33,007 nucleotides of DNA from Oscillospiraceae bacterium (GTDB lineage Bacteria > Bacillota > Clostridia > Oscillospirales > CAG-272). A program made the position numbers and the translations under genes. Where the stretch lies: assembly GCA_015065335.1 (NCBI GenBank), contig SVQM01000012.1, positions 1 to 33,007 on the forward strand, written 5' to 3'. The notes below the pieces were generated by a model. That model was not told the origin of the DNA and searched no databases. It saw only the letters and a list, made by a program, of their open reading frames with translations. Below, piece after piece: positions 23,481 through 31,378 of this stretch (the first letter of the stretch is position 1; each line of letters begins with the position of its first letter).

Positions 23481-25989
23481 TGCTATGTTTAATATGATAA
23501 AAGGAAGCTGTACTGCCACAGCTCCCGAGATACTCTCAAAGCTAAGCTTTGATGCAGCAGCGGAGTACAAAGATACGGTTGCCGCACCGTCACCGAAAAA
23601 GAGCTATATAAAAGCCGCAGTCGTGTATGCCGCCGCCTGCCTTGTGATCGCCGTAGCGATCCCGTTTATAATAGGTAACGTGAGCGACAAGGAGCCGTCT
23701 GTTCCATCATCTTCCGTGGCGGAAAAGAGTATAAATGCCGAGGATATAAACGAGATTTATAACAAGGTCGATCCCGATACTCTGCCTCAGGAGGTCACAG
23801 TGGAGGAGGTCGAGAAGATAATCGAGGCGGCTCGCCGTGCTTACGATGATTACAATGTGGTAATCCTCTCCGGCGGAACAAAGATCACAACCACTCCGAA
23901 GAAACCCGATATTACCGAGGATGATCTTGAGGGGATGTTTTACGGTGATGAAAGGATTTTGGAATATAAAGAATATTTTGATAATATGAATCTCATTATA
24001 TACGACGCAATATCGGCGAGATTTAGTGAAAATTCAACGTGTATCATTGAACCCATGGATTATACAAGTCCCCCTTATGCGAGCTTTTGGGTACTTGATC
24101 TTGAAGCTACTGCTTTCACGGATTCTGAAATAATAGAGCACCTGATGTTTGAGAACGGTAACGAGAATATCAGATACTTCTGCGATATCATCGCATACGG
24201 ATTAGGAAATGGAGAAAAGTATTATTTCGCTCACTATACGGAAACCTTAGGTGAAGAGACCATGCTTTTCCCCACAAAGGAAGAATATGCGATACTTACG
24301 GCTGAACTTCCGGAAGCTTCCGTTGATTACAAGCTGGCGATCGAGGATGAGATCCTTGCGGCTGAGAGCGTGAGATCAAAGGAGGATCTCATAAAGCGTG
24401 GATATGATGATATGACCGAACAGTACGGAACAAAGTCTGTCATGGATGCATTTCGCTGTGAGACCGGTGCTGCACTCATGTATGTGTACTATGATAGAGG
24501 ATATAAGCATCCGAATCATATTTATGTGAATCCCATCAGCACTCCTGTAGGTTTTGCTGATGTAAAAAGAGTTGAGATAGAGATCTGGACTGGGTTTGTT
24601 CTCATAAGTATAGAGCTTAATGTAGAGATAAACGATCCCATAGTACTTCCTCCATCAATAGAAAAGGAACTGAGGTATATACTGAATATGCCGTATAAGC
24701 TTGCGATCGAGGATGAGCTTCTCGGAGCTGAAAGCTCAAAAACCAAAGATGAGCTTATAGATTACGGATATGAGGAGGTTACCCACGGAGGCGATACGTT
24801 CCTGCTACGGGAATTCGAGTGTGAAACCGGAACAGCACATTTCAGAATATTTAATAGGGAGCTGCATATAACCGCACATCCTTATGTGGATGCATTTGAT
24901 GCTCATATTCCCGATCTTGAAGACGGGAAGATATACCTTACTGCGGACATATGGACCGGGAACTGCTTTATTAAAATGCGTGTAATCGTCGATGATGCTT
25001 TTCCCATAGTCCTCCCCGAAGCCGTTGAAGCGGAGCTTAGGTATATCCTGAATATCGAAAAAGAGGATCATATCACGGATCCCCCCGTAGAAGGTATTAT
25101 TGCAGACGATATCAGGTATCTTGATTCCGATGTTGGATATAAGTTTGCAATCATTGAGCGTGACGGAAAGTTTGGTCTTATAAATACCGACGGTGAGATC
25201 ATTCTTCCCGTGGAGTATAAATCTATAGATCTGAATTTTCTTGCGCCTAATGATATGAGAATGAAATTGCAGGCTGTAATTTCGAGTGAAACAAAATATG
25301 AAATATACTGGATAGAGAACGACGGAACCCTGACAGAAGTCCCTTTATACGGATTTGGTGCAGAAGGTGGAATCGAAATATATTGGATGAACGGAAAACC
25401 TCTGATGCTTGATTTTTTCGAGGGTGAGATAGAGTACTCCGTTGATAGATATACCTCTGATATGGTATATAAATTCTCGTATGCGGTAGCATCAGGTAAA
25501 CAGTCGGATGTGATCCCGATACGTGAGATAAACAGTTACATAAGTGATAATGGGTGGTACTATGTCCGGGAGGAGAATCTTGTATCACATAAATATGCTT
25601 TGTACAACTTCAGGACAAAGGAACTTATCACCGATTTTATATTTGATGATTGTGGGTATGATGATCGTAGGAATCAAGGATTTGTAGAGGGTATCCTCGC
25701 CGTAAAGAAAGACGGAAAATGGGGTTATGTCAACGAGTCCGGTGAGATGATAACTGATTTCATTTACGATGCATCCGAAACAAAAGAAATAAACGGTAAT
25801 ATTGTAGAGACAATGTACTACACACTCAATGGATATACCATAGTCAGACAGGGAGATCTTTTCGGACTTATTTATAAGAACGGAGAGCTTGTGCTTGATG
25901 TAATGTACGAGGATATATCCAATGTAAATCCCGACGGATATGTGTGGGTGAAAACTAATGGCAGATGGACTGTGATTAAAATATCATAA
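23470..25989 (+). CDS. Predicted transmembrane anti-sigma factor with a duplicated unknown domain and WG repeats
   Basis: The 839-residue product has PEILSKLSF at residues 19-27 and a membrane segment at about 46-69 (YIKAAVVYAAACLVI...PFI), as in the other two partners. Outside, there is no solute-binding domain. Residues about 287-530 hold two copies of a 122-residue unit, each starting YKLAIEDE and ending ELRYILN. The C-terminal 280 residues contain WG-type beta repeats (DGKFGLINTDGEIILPVEYK, DGKWGYVNESGEMITDFIYD, DLFGLIYKNGELVLDVMYED). The ORF-track start at 23461 is a TTG; ATG 23470 is preferred because its spacing from AAAGGAG equals cassette 1. The sensor role is inferred. WG repeats are often in surface or interaction proteins, but their ligand is unknown. 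Confidence 0.73.
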   Translation: MKNDAMFNMIKGSCTATAPEILSKLSFDAAAEYKDTVAAPSPKKSYIKAAVVYAAACLVIAVAIPFIIGNVSDKEPSVPSSSVAEKSINAEDINEIYNKVDPDTLPQEVTVEEVEKIIEAARRAYDDYNVVILSGGTKITTTPKKPDITEDDLEGMFYGDERILEYKEYFDNMNLIIYDAISARFSENSTCIIEPMDYTSPPYASFWVLDLEATAFTDSEIIEHLMFENGNENIRYFCDIIAYGLGNGEKYYFAHYTETLGEETMLFPTKEEYAILTAELPEASVDYKLAIEDEILAAESVRSKEDLIKRGYDDMTEQYGTKSVMDAFRCETGAALMYVYYDRGYKHPNHIYVNPISTPVGFADVKRVEIEIWTGFVLISIELNVEINDPIVLPPSIEKELRYILNMPYKLAIEDELLGAESSKTKDELIDYGYEEVTHGGDTFLLREFECETGTAHFRIFNRELHITAHPYVDAFDAHIPDLEDGKIYLTADIWTGNCFIKMRVIVDDAFPIVLPEAVEAELRYILNIEKEDHITDPPVEGIIADDIRYLDSDVGYKFAIIERDGKFGLINTDGEIILPVEYKSIDLNFLAPNDMRMKLQAVISSETKYEIYWIENDGTLTEVPLYGFGAEGGIEIYWMNGKPLMLDFFEGEIEYSVDRYTSDMVYKFSYAVASGKQSDVIPIREINSYISDNGWYYVREENLVSHKYALYNFRTKELITDFIFDDCGYDDRRNQGFVEGILAVKKDGKWGYVNESGEMITDFIYDASETKEINGNIVETMYYTLNGYTIVRQGDLFGLIYKNGELVLDVMYEDISNVNPDGYVWVKTNGRWTVIKIS
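24328..25059 (+). repeat. Tandem 366-bp (122-codon) duplication inside the cassette 3 membrane protein
   Basis: Unit 1 (24328-24693) and unit 2 (24694-25059) are diverged copies. Both the N-terminal YKLAIEDE and the C-terminal ELRYILN landmarks are exactly 366 bp apart, so there is no net indel. Confidence 0.75.
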
Positions 25990-26000
25990 TAAGCAATACA

Positions 26001-26034
26001 GAAAACGCCACCTTTGCGTAAAGGTGACGTTTTC
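26001..26034. terminator. Bidirectional terminator after cassette 3
   Basis: GAAAACG-C-CACCTTT pairs with AAAGGTG-A-CGTTTTC with one mismatch. It lies between the convergent cassette 3 and methyltransferase genes and abuts the stop of the latter. Confidence 0.82.
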
Positions 26035-26035
26035 T

Positions 26036-27127
26036 CTATTCAGTTACATATAGTGTCAGATCCCATTCGGGGATGCACATAGGACGCCTGAGATAATACT
26101 TTCCGTTGGGGTAGAATTTGCGGATGTACAGGGGAAGCTCAAATATATCTCCCGTTCTGTGATAAAGCGATACGGAGAGGGCAGGGTGTCGCTTCAGCGT
26201 TTCGGTTGCACTGTAAAGTGCCGCCATCTCAAAGCCTTCCGTATCAAGCTTCAAAAAATCTATTTTTCCGTCAAGATGTTCTCTTACTATGTCATCAATG
26301 GAAATGGCAGTGGTGTGTATCTCCTTAGCTCTTTTCGGACTTCCCGGAATTGCCGCATCGGGAGCAGAGCCACGGCTGCCCGACGATACGAATACTCTCT
26401 CTCCCGAACACTCGTCAAGCATGGCACAAAGGGGAATTATCTTAGAGTCACCATGTGATTCAGCCATAATGGAGAGCTTTTTGTGACTTCGAGGATCGGG
26501 TTCGACCGCAACAAGTCCGTCAAGGTTCGGGAATACGTCACAGAAGAGCTCTGCGGTGTCTCCTTTGAACGCTCCTCCATCGATGGCACTGTGGATGCTC
26601 CCTGTATCAAAAACGCTCCTGAGCGATTCTGAGGGGCTTTCCGTGCGCATGAGGAATTTCATTTTCCCCGTGAGCCTGTGAGCGACCATTTCATCGAACA
26701 GTAGGAGAGATTCTTCATCTGCGAGAATGGAGCGAACCTCATGGAGCTTAGCACGGTGTTTTGTATAATATTCATCTGTGAAAAGCTCACTTATCAGATC
26801 ATCGCAGAATAAAGGGACTTCCGGTATATACAGCTCATGACGCTCATCAAGGAGACGGAGGAAATCAATCACATCGGGAAGAGTGGTGCCGAATGCGGCG
26901 AGGATGATCATATCATCACCAAACTCCTCACGCACACTGCTGTATGAACGAACGGGGAAATCACGGAATGTACGTGATCTTACAAATCCGTCGCTGGCAA
27001 AAATGCCGCTTATCTTTACACCAATATGACCGAGAATGTCAATGATCTTATCGGCACCGTTTCCCGTACCGTATATGAAAACAGGCTTGTTCTTATCTGA
27101 AAGCGTATACCAAAAACTTTTATACAT
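26036..27127 (-). CDS. FkbM-family SAM-dependent methyltransferase with an N-terminal nucleotide-binding-like domain
   Basis: The 363-residue product has an N-terminal stretch PVFIYGTGNGADKIIDILGHIGVKISG, a Rossmann-like glycine turn. The FkbM-type methyltransferase domain follows from about residue 180: IDGGAFKGDTAELF (SAM-binding motif I), VAVEPDP, ISIDDIV and DFLKLDTEGFEMAAL. FkbM proteins O-methylate sugars or small molecules; the acceptor here is unknown. The N-terminal domain resembles those in carbohydrate-modifying enzymes, but I cannot name it with certainty. TAGGAG precedes the ATG at 27127. It is divergent from the HIT gene across 73 bp and appears monocistronic. Confidence 0.85.
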   Translation of the reverse strand: MYKSFWYTLSDKNKPVFIYGTGNGADKIIDILGHIGVKISGIFASDGFVRSRTFRDFPVRSYSSVREEFGDDMIILAAFGTTLPDVIDFLRLLDERHELYIPEVPLFCDDLISELFTDEYYTKHRAKLHEVRSILADEESLLLFDEMVAHRLTGKMKFLMRTESPSESLRSVFDTGSIHSAIDGGAFKGDTAELFCDVFPNLDGLVAVEPDPRSHKKLSIMAESHGDSKIIPLCAMLDECSGERVFVSSGSRGSAPDAAIPGSPKRAKEIHTTAISIDDIVREHLDGKIDFLKLDTEGFEMAALYSATETLKRHPALSVSLYHRTGDIFELPLYIRKFYPNGKYYLRRPMCIPEWDLTLYVTE

Positions 27128-27139
27128 TTTCTGCTCCTA

Positions 27140-27168
27140 TTGATTTATTGAGAGTTTTGTGATAAACT
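27140..27168 (+). promoter_or_regulatory. Candidate promoter for the HIT gene
   Basis: TTGATT and TAAACT are separated by 17 bp, about 32 bp before the ATG at 27201. Confidence 0.4.
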
Positions 27169-27200
27169 AATGTTACCACTAATCGAAAGGATGAATTATA

Positions 27201-27563
27201 ATGGATTGTCTGTTTTGTAAAATAATCGCAGGGGAGATCCCTTCCGCAAAGGTTTACGAGGATGAGAATATCTTCGCATTCAACGATATCGCACCTGAGG
27301 CACCTGTGCACGTGCTTATCGTGCCCAAGACTCACATCTGCTGTGCAAATGCAATAACCGAGGAGAACAGTGCATATGTTGCACGCATTTTCGAGAAGAT
27401 CCCCGAGATCGCAAGGCTCTGCGGACTTGAGAACGGCTACCGTATTATCAACAACTGCGGTGATGACGGCGGTCAGAGCGTGATGCATCTGCACTTCCAT
27501 CTTATCGGTGGAGCAAAGCTTCCTCTGCACGTCTATAATACCGAGCCGAAGCCCGAGTTTTAA
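27201..27563 (+). CDS. HIT family nucleotide hydrolase
   Basis: The 120-residue product begins MDCLFCKIIAGEIPSAKVYED and carries the histidine triad HLHFHLIGG (His96, His98, His100), with VLIVPKTHI. This is the HINT branch of the HIT superfamily, which hydrolyses adenosine phosphoramidates and similar nucleotides. The CLFC pair near the N-terminus is a usual zinc-binding element. GAAAGG lies upstream of the ATG. Codons are strongly biased, which suggests good expression. It is monocistronic, followed by a distinctive hairpin repeat. Confidence 0.94.
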   Translation: MDCLFCKIIAGEIPSAKVYEDENIFAFNDIAPEAPVHVLIVPKTHICCANAITEENSAYVARIFEKIPEIARLCGLENGYRIINNCGDDGGQSVMHLHFHLIGGAKLPLHVYNTEPKPEF

Positions 27564-27577
27564 TACAAGACTGTATG

Positions 27578-27645
27578 TTGAGGCTCTGCCTCAAACTCCG
27601 CTAAAGGAACTTTTCGAGAAAAGTTCCTTTAGAATCTTCAAAAGC
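27578..27645. repeat. Intergenic double-hairpin repeat element
   Basis: TTGAGGC-TCT-GCCTCAA is followed by a near-perfect palindrome, CTAAAGGAACTTTT-CGAG-AAAAGTTCCTTTAG, and then CTTCAAAAGCTTT. From memory, elements of this shape (GAGGCTCTGCCTC then a GAACTTTT palindrome) recur between genes in Ruminococcus-type genomes. Only one copy is in this window, so the dispersed-repeat claim rests on recall. It could act as terminator for the HIT gene. Confidence 0.6.
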
Positions 27646-27678
27646 TTTAATACAATATTATTATTATCTTATACCAAA

Positions 27679-27710
27679 ATACCCGCCGTGCGGCGGGTAT
27701 CTTTTATTTT
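27679..27710. terminator. Terminator downstream of aspartate kinase
   Basis: ATACCCGCC pairs perfectly with GGCGGGTAT across GTGC. T runs are present on both strands, so it can end the aspartate kinase transcript on the minus strand. Confidence 0.82.
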
Positions 27711-29040
27711 AGCTCATAAACTCGCTGTAGATAGCGTTCAGTGCGTTGATGTAATCAGCCTCATCAACACCGATGATGATGTTGAGCTCAGATGAACCCT
27801 GGTCGATCATACGTACGTTGATGCCAGCGTTGGCAAGAGCACCGAATACCTTTGCCGCAGAACCTGCGGACTTGATCATACCGCGTCCTACTACTGCTAC
27901 AAGAGCAAGACCGTCCTCAAGGGTGATGCTGTCGGGATTTACTTCCTTCTTTATCTCATCGATCACACGATCCTTGATCGCTTCGATATCCTTAGTGCTT
28001 ACAACAACACACATGGTATCGATTCCCGAAGGAAGATGTTCAAAGCAGATACCCTCACGCTCAAGTACCTCAAGCACACGTCTGCCAAAGCCAACTTCGG
28101 CATTCATCATATCCTTCTCGATATTGATGTGAGAGAAGCCCTTCTTACCTGCAATACCGGTGATCTTGCGTGCATCGGCAGAATCATTTGCCTCAGCAAC
28201 GATCATGGTACCTGCATCCTCAGGTCTGTTTGTGTTCCTTATGTTGATCGGAATACCTGCAAAACGAACAGGGAAGATTGCATCCTCGTGAAGCACGCCG
28301 GCACCCATATAGGAAAGCTCACGAAGCTCACGATAGGTGATAACGTCAATAGTCTCGGGGTTCTTTACGATTCTGGGGTCAGCCATCATGAAACCGGAAA
28401 CGTCAGTCCAGTTCTCGTAAAGATCAGCACCTGCAGCTCTTGCTACGATAGAGCCGGTTACATCGGAGCCGCCTCTTGAGAAGGTCTTTACGGTACCGTT
28501 GGGCATTGAGCCGTAGAATCCGGGAATTACTGCATGAACGTGACGACCGAGAGCGGCACCTACAAGCTCATTCGTGATCTCTGAATCGAACTTGCCGTTA
28601 TCACTAAACTTAATGATACGTGCGGCATCAAGGAAATGATAACCGAGAAGCTTTGAAAGAATAACACCGCTGAGATATTCGCCTCGGCTTGCAGCATAGT
28701 CACGGCCTGCCTGATGGGAGATAGCCCATTTGATGTTAGTAAACTCGGTGTCAAGGTCAACTTCAATACCAAGTCCGTCAACGATCTGCTGATATCTCTC
28801 ACGAATACGGTCAAATACGGGGGTAATATCCTTTTCCTCGTCAGCCAGTCTGTAGCACTCGTAGAGCATATCTGTGACCTTTTCGTCCTCGGGGAATCTC
28901 TTACCGGGTGCAGAAGGAACAACATAACGACGTCCCTCCTCGGCTTCAACAATTGCTTTTACCTGAAGGAAATGCTCGGCATCTGCAAGGGAGCTTCCGC
29001 CAAATTTAACGACCTTCAGTGAATCTCTGTTATCACACAT
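27709..29040 (-). CDS. lysC: Aspartate kinase
   Basis: The 443-residue product is a monofunctional aspartokinase. It has KVVKFGGSSLADAEHF (ATP-binding start), FSRGGSDVTGSIVARAAGADLYENWTDV and two C-terminal ACT domains (SHINIEKDMMNAEVG; ALVAVVGRGMIKSAGSAAKVFGALANAGINVRMIDQG). It phosphorylates aspartate, the first step to lysine, threonine and methionine. The ACT domains indicate feedback control by an amino acid. The ATG at 29040 follows AAAGGA; the ORF-track start adds ten residues in the leader. The leader is about 50 nt, too short for a lysine riboswitch. The symbol is the family name; the isozyme class is not resolved. Confidence 0.93.
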   Translation of the reverse strand: MCDNRDSLKVVKFGGSSLADAEHFLQVKAIVEAEEGRRYVVPSAPGKRFPEDEKVTDMLYECYRLADEEKDITPVFDRIRERYQQIVDGLGIEVDLDTEFTNIKWAISHQAGRDYAASRGEYLSGVILSKLLGYHFLDAARIIKFSDNGKFDSEITNELVGAALGRHVHAVIPGFYGSMPNGTVKTFSRGGSDVTGSIVARAAGADLYENWTDVSGFMMADPRIVKNPETIDVITYRELRELSYMGAGVLHEDAIFPVRFAGIPINIRNTNRPEDAGTMIVAEANDSADARKITGIAGKKGFSHINIEKDMMNAEVGFGRRVLEVLEREGICFEHLPSGIDTMCVVVSTKDIEAIKDRVIDEIKKEVNPDSITLEDGLALVAVVGRGMIKSAGSAAKVFGALANAGINVRMIDQGSSELNIIIGVDEADYINALNAIYSEFMS

Positions 29041-29101
29041 AATATAATGGTCCTTTCGGATGATTTGCATATGAGGTCTGTATACAACCTATCAGTATAA
29101 T

Positions 29102-29130
29102 ATTATATGTTGAATAATGAAAATTGTCAA
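29102..29130 (-). promoter_or_regulatory. Perfect-consensus sigma-A promoter for aspartate kinase
   Basis: On the minus strand TTGACA and TATAAT are exactly 17 bp apart. The predicted leader is about 50-55 nt. Confidence 0.88.
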
Positions 29131-29171
29131 GAATTATAATTGATGAAATAATAGTGTCTTTTAGGGGAATA

Positions 29172-31226
29172 TTAAGACATTCTGCCACGGAATCCGTGCT
29201 TTGGCGGCGGATTTCCGTCATCAGTTCCGATCCCGTGATGTAACGGAGGTCTGTTGCCGTGTCCCGGTCTGTCGTTCTCGTGCATTTCTGTGAAAGCTGC
29301 AGGAGGGATGCCCTCACCCTTATCCGAAGAATCACCGTTTTCAATGTACCGTTTTGCCTGCGTTGAAAACAGGGTATAATATTTACCTCGTATCTCCATA
29401 AGCTCACTGTGACTTCCGATCTCAGAAACGATCCCTCCGTCAAGAAGAATTATCTTATCGGCGGTGGTAGCACTTGAAAGTCTGTGAGATACAAAAATCG
29501 TTGTCTTGTCCTGTCTCAGTTCATCGAACTGAGCAAAGATCTCCTGCTCGGCAAGGGGATCGAGAGATGCAGTAGGTTCATCGAGAATAAGAAAATCGGA
29601 ATCACTGTAAAATGCTCTCGCAACTGCAAGCTTCTGCCACTGACCAATGGAAAGCTCGGTTCCGTCAGCTTCAAAATAACGCATTAGAGGAGTATCGTAC
29701 TTTTCCTTCAGCTTTTCTATAAACACATCGGCATTACTGTGTTGAGCGGCTGCTTCAATATTTTCCTGTATTACCTCAGCGCCTATCTCACCGAAAGCGA
29801 TATTTTCACGAACGGTAAATGCATACTTACCGAAATCCTGGAAGATGATGCCGAACATGCCGTACAGCTCATCCGTGTCGTATTTTCGTATATCTTCACC
29901 ATCAAGGAGAACCACGCCGTCTGTGGGATCGTACAGACGTGTAAGGAGCTTGATAAGTGTAGTTTTACCGGCACCGTTAAGTCCGACAAGCACGGCAGTT
30001 TCACCTGCTTCAAGCTTGAATGAAACGCCGTCGAGAACCTTCTTTTCGGATCCCGGATACGAGAATGTTACATCTCTGAATTCGATCGTGTGACCGATAT
30101 GGCGCTTTACATGAAGAGGCTCGTCGATTATCGGAATAATCTTCTGTTCCTCATTCATGAAGGCGATCATGTTGTCGATGAAGAGTGTGCCTTCATAAAT
30201 GGATGCAGTGGTATGTATAAGAGAAGAAACGCCACCCGAAATGGAGTTAAGTGCACCTGTGTAAAGAGAATAGTCACCTACCTTCAGAATACCGTCAAAG
30301 ATCTTTTTTGCGATGTAGAGAAACAGACAGCAGTTCACGGCAGAGTTCACCACGGTAAGAGTAATATTCCATCCACCCTCTCCGTAAATGAGCTTCTTTA
30401 TACCGCCGAAATACCTGTTGAATGTTTCCTTGTAGCATTTGATAAAGGTCTCGGAAAGGCCGAAAATACGGATCTCCTTTGCCATATCCTTGTTAACCAT
30501 CAGCTCATTGTAGTAATTCATCTGGCGACGCTCTTTCGAATGAAAACGCATATACTTAAAGGTCTTTTTACGGTAGATGAAATTTATCACCGCAGTGGGG
30601 ATCGCAAGAATGATTATGATTATCGGAGCAAATGCATTGACATTAACAAGTACAAGAATAAATGATACCATTGAAATAATGGTGCTGATTATGCCGAACA
30701 TTGACGTAAGAATGTTCAGGGGACGCATACCCGCCTCACGGCTTGCATTCTCAAGCTTTTCGTAAAACTCAGGCATATCAAAGCTTGCAAGATCAATGGA
30801 TTTTGCCTTGTTTATGATCTTTATCTTAATGTGGTTGGTAACAAGCTCACCCGCTATTCGGATTATGATGTTGTATATCATTCCGATGAGTGAATTTATA
30901 AAAAGATACCCAAACTGGAATATGAGCAGGAAAACTATCTTCGAAAATTCAGCATTACCGTTCACGGCATCAACGAGAGCATTGATGATCTCCGCAGCAA
31001 TAAATGCACCAACGACCGGCATTACACCGGTGATGATCGAGTTGAACAGCATTACGAAAAATATCCAGGGCTTTGCTTCCCAGACAAGACCGAATATGTA
31101 AAAAAGTCTTGAAAAAAAGCTCTTTGTTATCCTCACAAGAAATCCCGGAACCTCACGGATGCTTTTCGGCAAAGGCTCCTTGTTTTTTTCGCTTGGTCGC
31201 ATGAACGGAGGCGGTCCACCCATCAT
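29172..31226 (-). CDS. ABC transporter, fused permease and ATP-binding protein
   Basis: The 684-residue product has an ABC exporter membrane domain (about residues 40-340, six membrane segments). The nucleotide-binding domain follows: VGLNGAGKTTLIKLL (Walker A), a Q-loop in IIFQDFGKYAF, LSIGQWQKLAVARAF (signature), FLILDEPTASLDP (Walker B) and VSHRLSS. The signature has Ile in place of the usual second Gly. Both ends carry unusual Pro/Gly/His-rich tails (MGGPPPFMRP; RPGHGNRPPLHHG). The substrate is unknown. It is a half-transporter, so it would act as a homodimer or with a partner not seen here. The start at 31226 has AGGAAG with 8-bp spacing; the ORF-track GTG is within that box. Confidence 0.9.
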   Translation of the reverse strand: MMGGPPPFMRPSEKNKEPLPKSIREVPGFLVRITKSFFSRLFYIFGLVWEAKPWIFFVMLFNSIITGVMPVVGAFIAAEIINALVDAVNGNAEFSKIVFLLIFQFGYLFINSLIGMIYNIIIRIAGELVTNHIKIKIINKAKSIDLASFDMPEFYEKLENASREAGMRPLNILTSMFGIISTIISMVSFILVLVNVNAFAPIIIIILAIPTAVINFIYRKKTFKYMRFHSKERRQMNYYNELMVNKDMAKEIRIFGLSETFIKCYKETFNRYFGGIKKLIYGEGGWNITLTVVNSAVNCCLFLYIAKKIFDGILKVGDYSLYTGALNSISGGVSSLIHTTASIYEGTLFIDNMIAFMNEEQKIIPIIDEPLHVKRHIGHTIEFRDVTFSYPGSEKKVLDGVSFKLEAGETAVLVGLNGAGKTTLIKLLTRLYDPTDGVVLLDGEDIRKYDTDELYGMFGIIFQDFGKYAFTVRENIAFGEIGAEVIQENIEAAAQHSNADVFIEKLKEKYDTPLMRYFEADGTELSIGQWQKLAVARAFYSDSDFLILDEPTASLDPLAEQEIFAQFDELRQDKTTIFVSHRLSSATTADKIILLDGGIVSEIGSHSELMEIRGKYYTLFSTQAKRYIENGDSSDKGEGIPPAAFTEMHENDRPGHGNRPPLHHGIGTDDGNPPPKHGFRGRMS

Positions 31227-31260
31227 AATTATCACTTCCTTTAGTTAGACATACAACAAC

Positions 31261-31289
31261 ATTATAAATCATATAGTTAAACATAGCAA
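31261..31289 (-). promoter_or_regulatory. Candidate sigma-A promoter for the ABC transporter
   Basis: On the minus strand TTGCTA and TATAAT are 17 bp apart, about 35 bp before the start at 31226. Confidence 0.55.
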
Positions 31290-31318
31290 TAAATTTATGA
31301 GAAAATTTACATCTTTTG

Positions 31319-31347
31319 TTGAGAGAAGGCATATTTTGTGATATACT
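31319..31347 (+). promoter_or_regulatory. Candidate sigma-A promoter for the MBL-fold gene
   Basis: TTGAGA and TATACT are 17 bp apart, about 31 bp before the ATG at 31379. The ORF-track start at 31316 lies inside this promoter. Confidence 0.65.
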
Positions 31348-31378
31348 GTATTTACGAAAATACAGGAACGGAGAAAAT

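Noticed and set aside
18053-25989. RsgI-type anti-sigma factors
   Set aside because: The N-termini do not show the RsgI anti-sigma domain, and the paired sigma factors look ECF-like with regions 2 and 4, not SigI-like.
29041-29171. Lysine riboswitch upstream of aspartate kinase
   Set aside because: The leader from the perfect promoter is only about 50-55 nt, far too short for that class.
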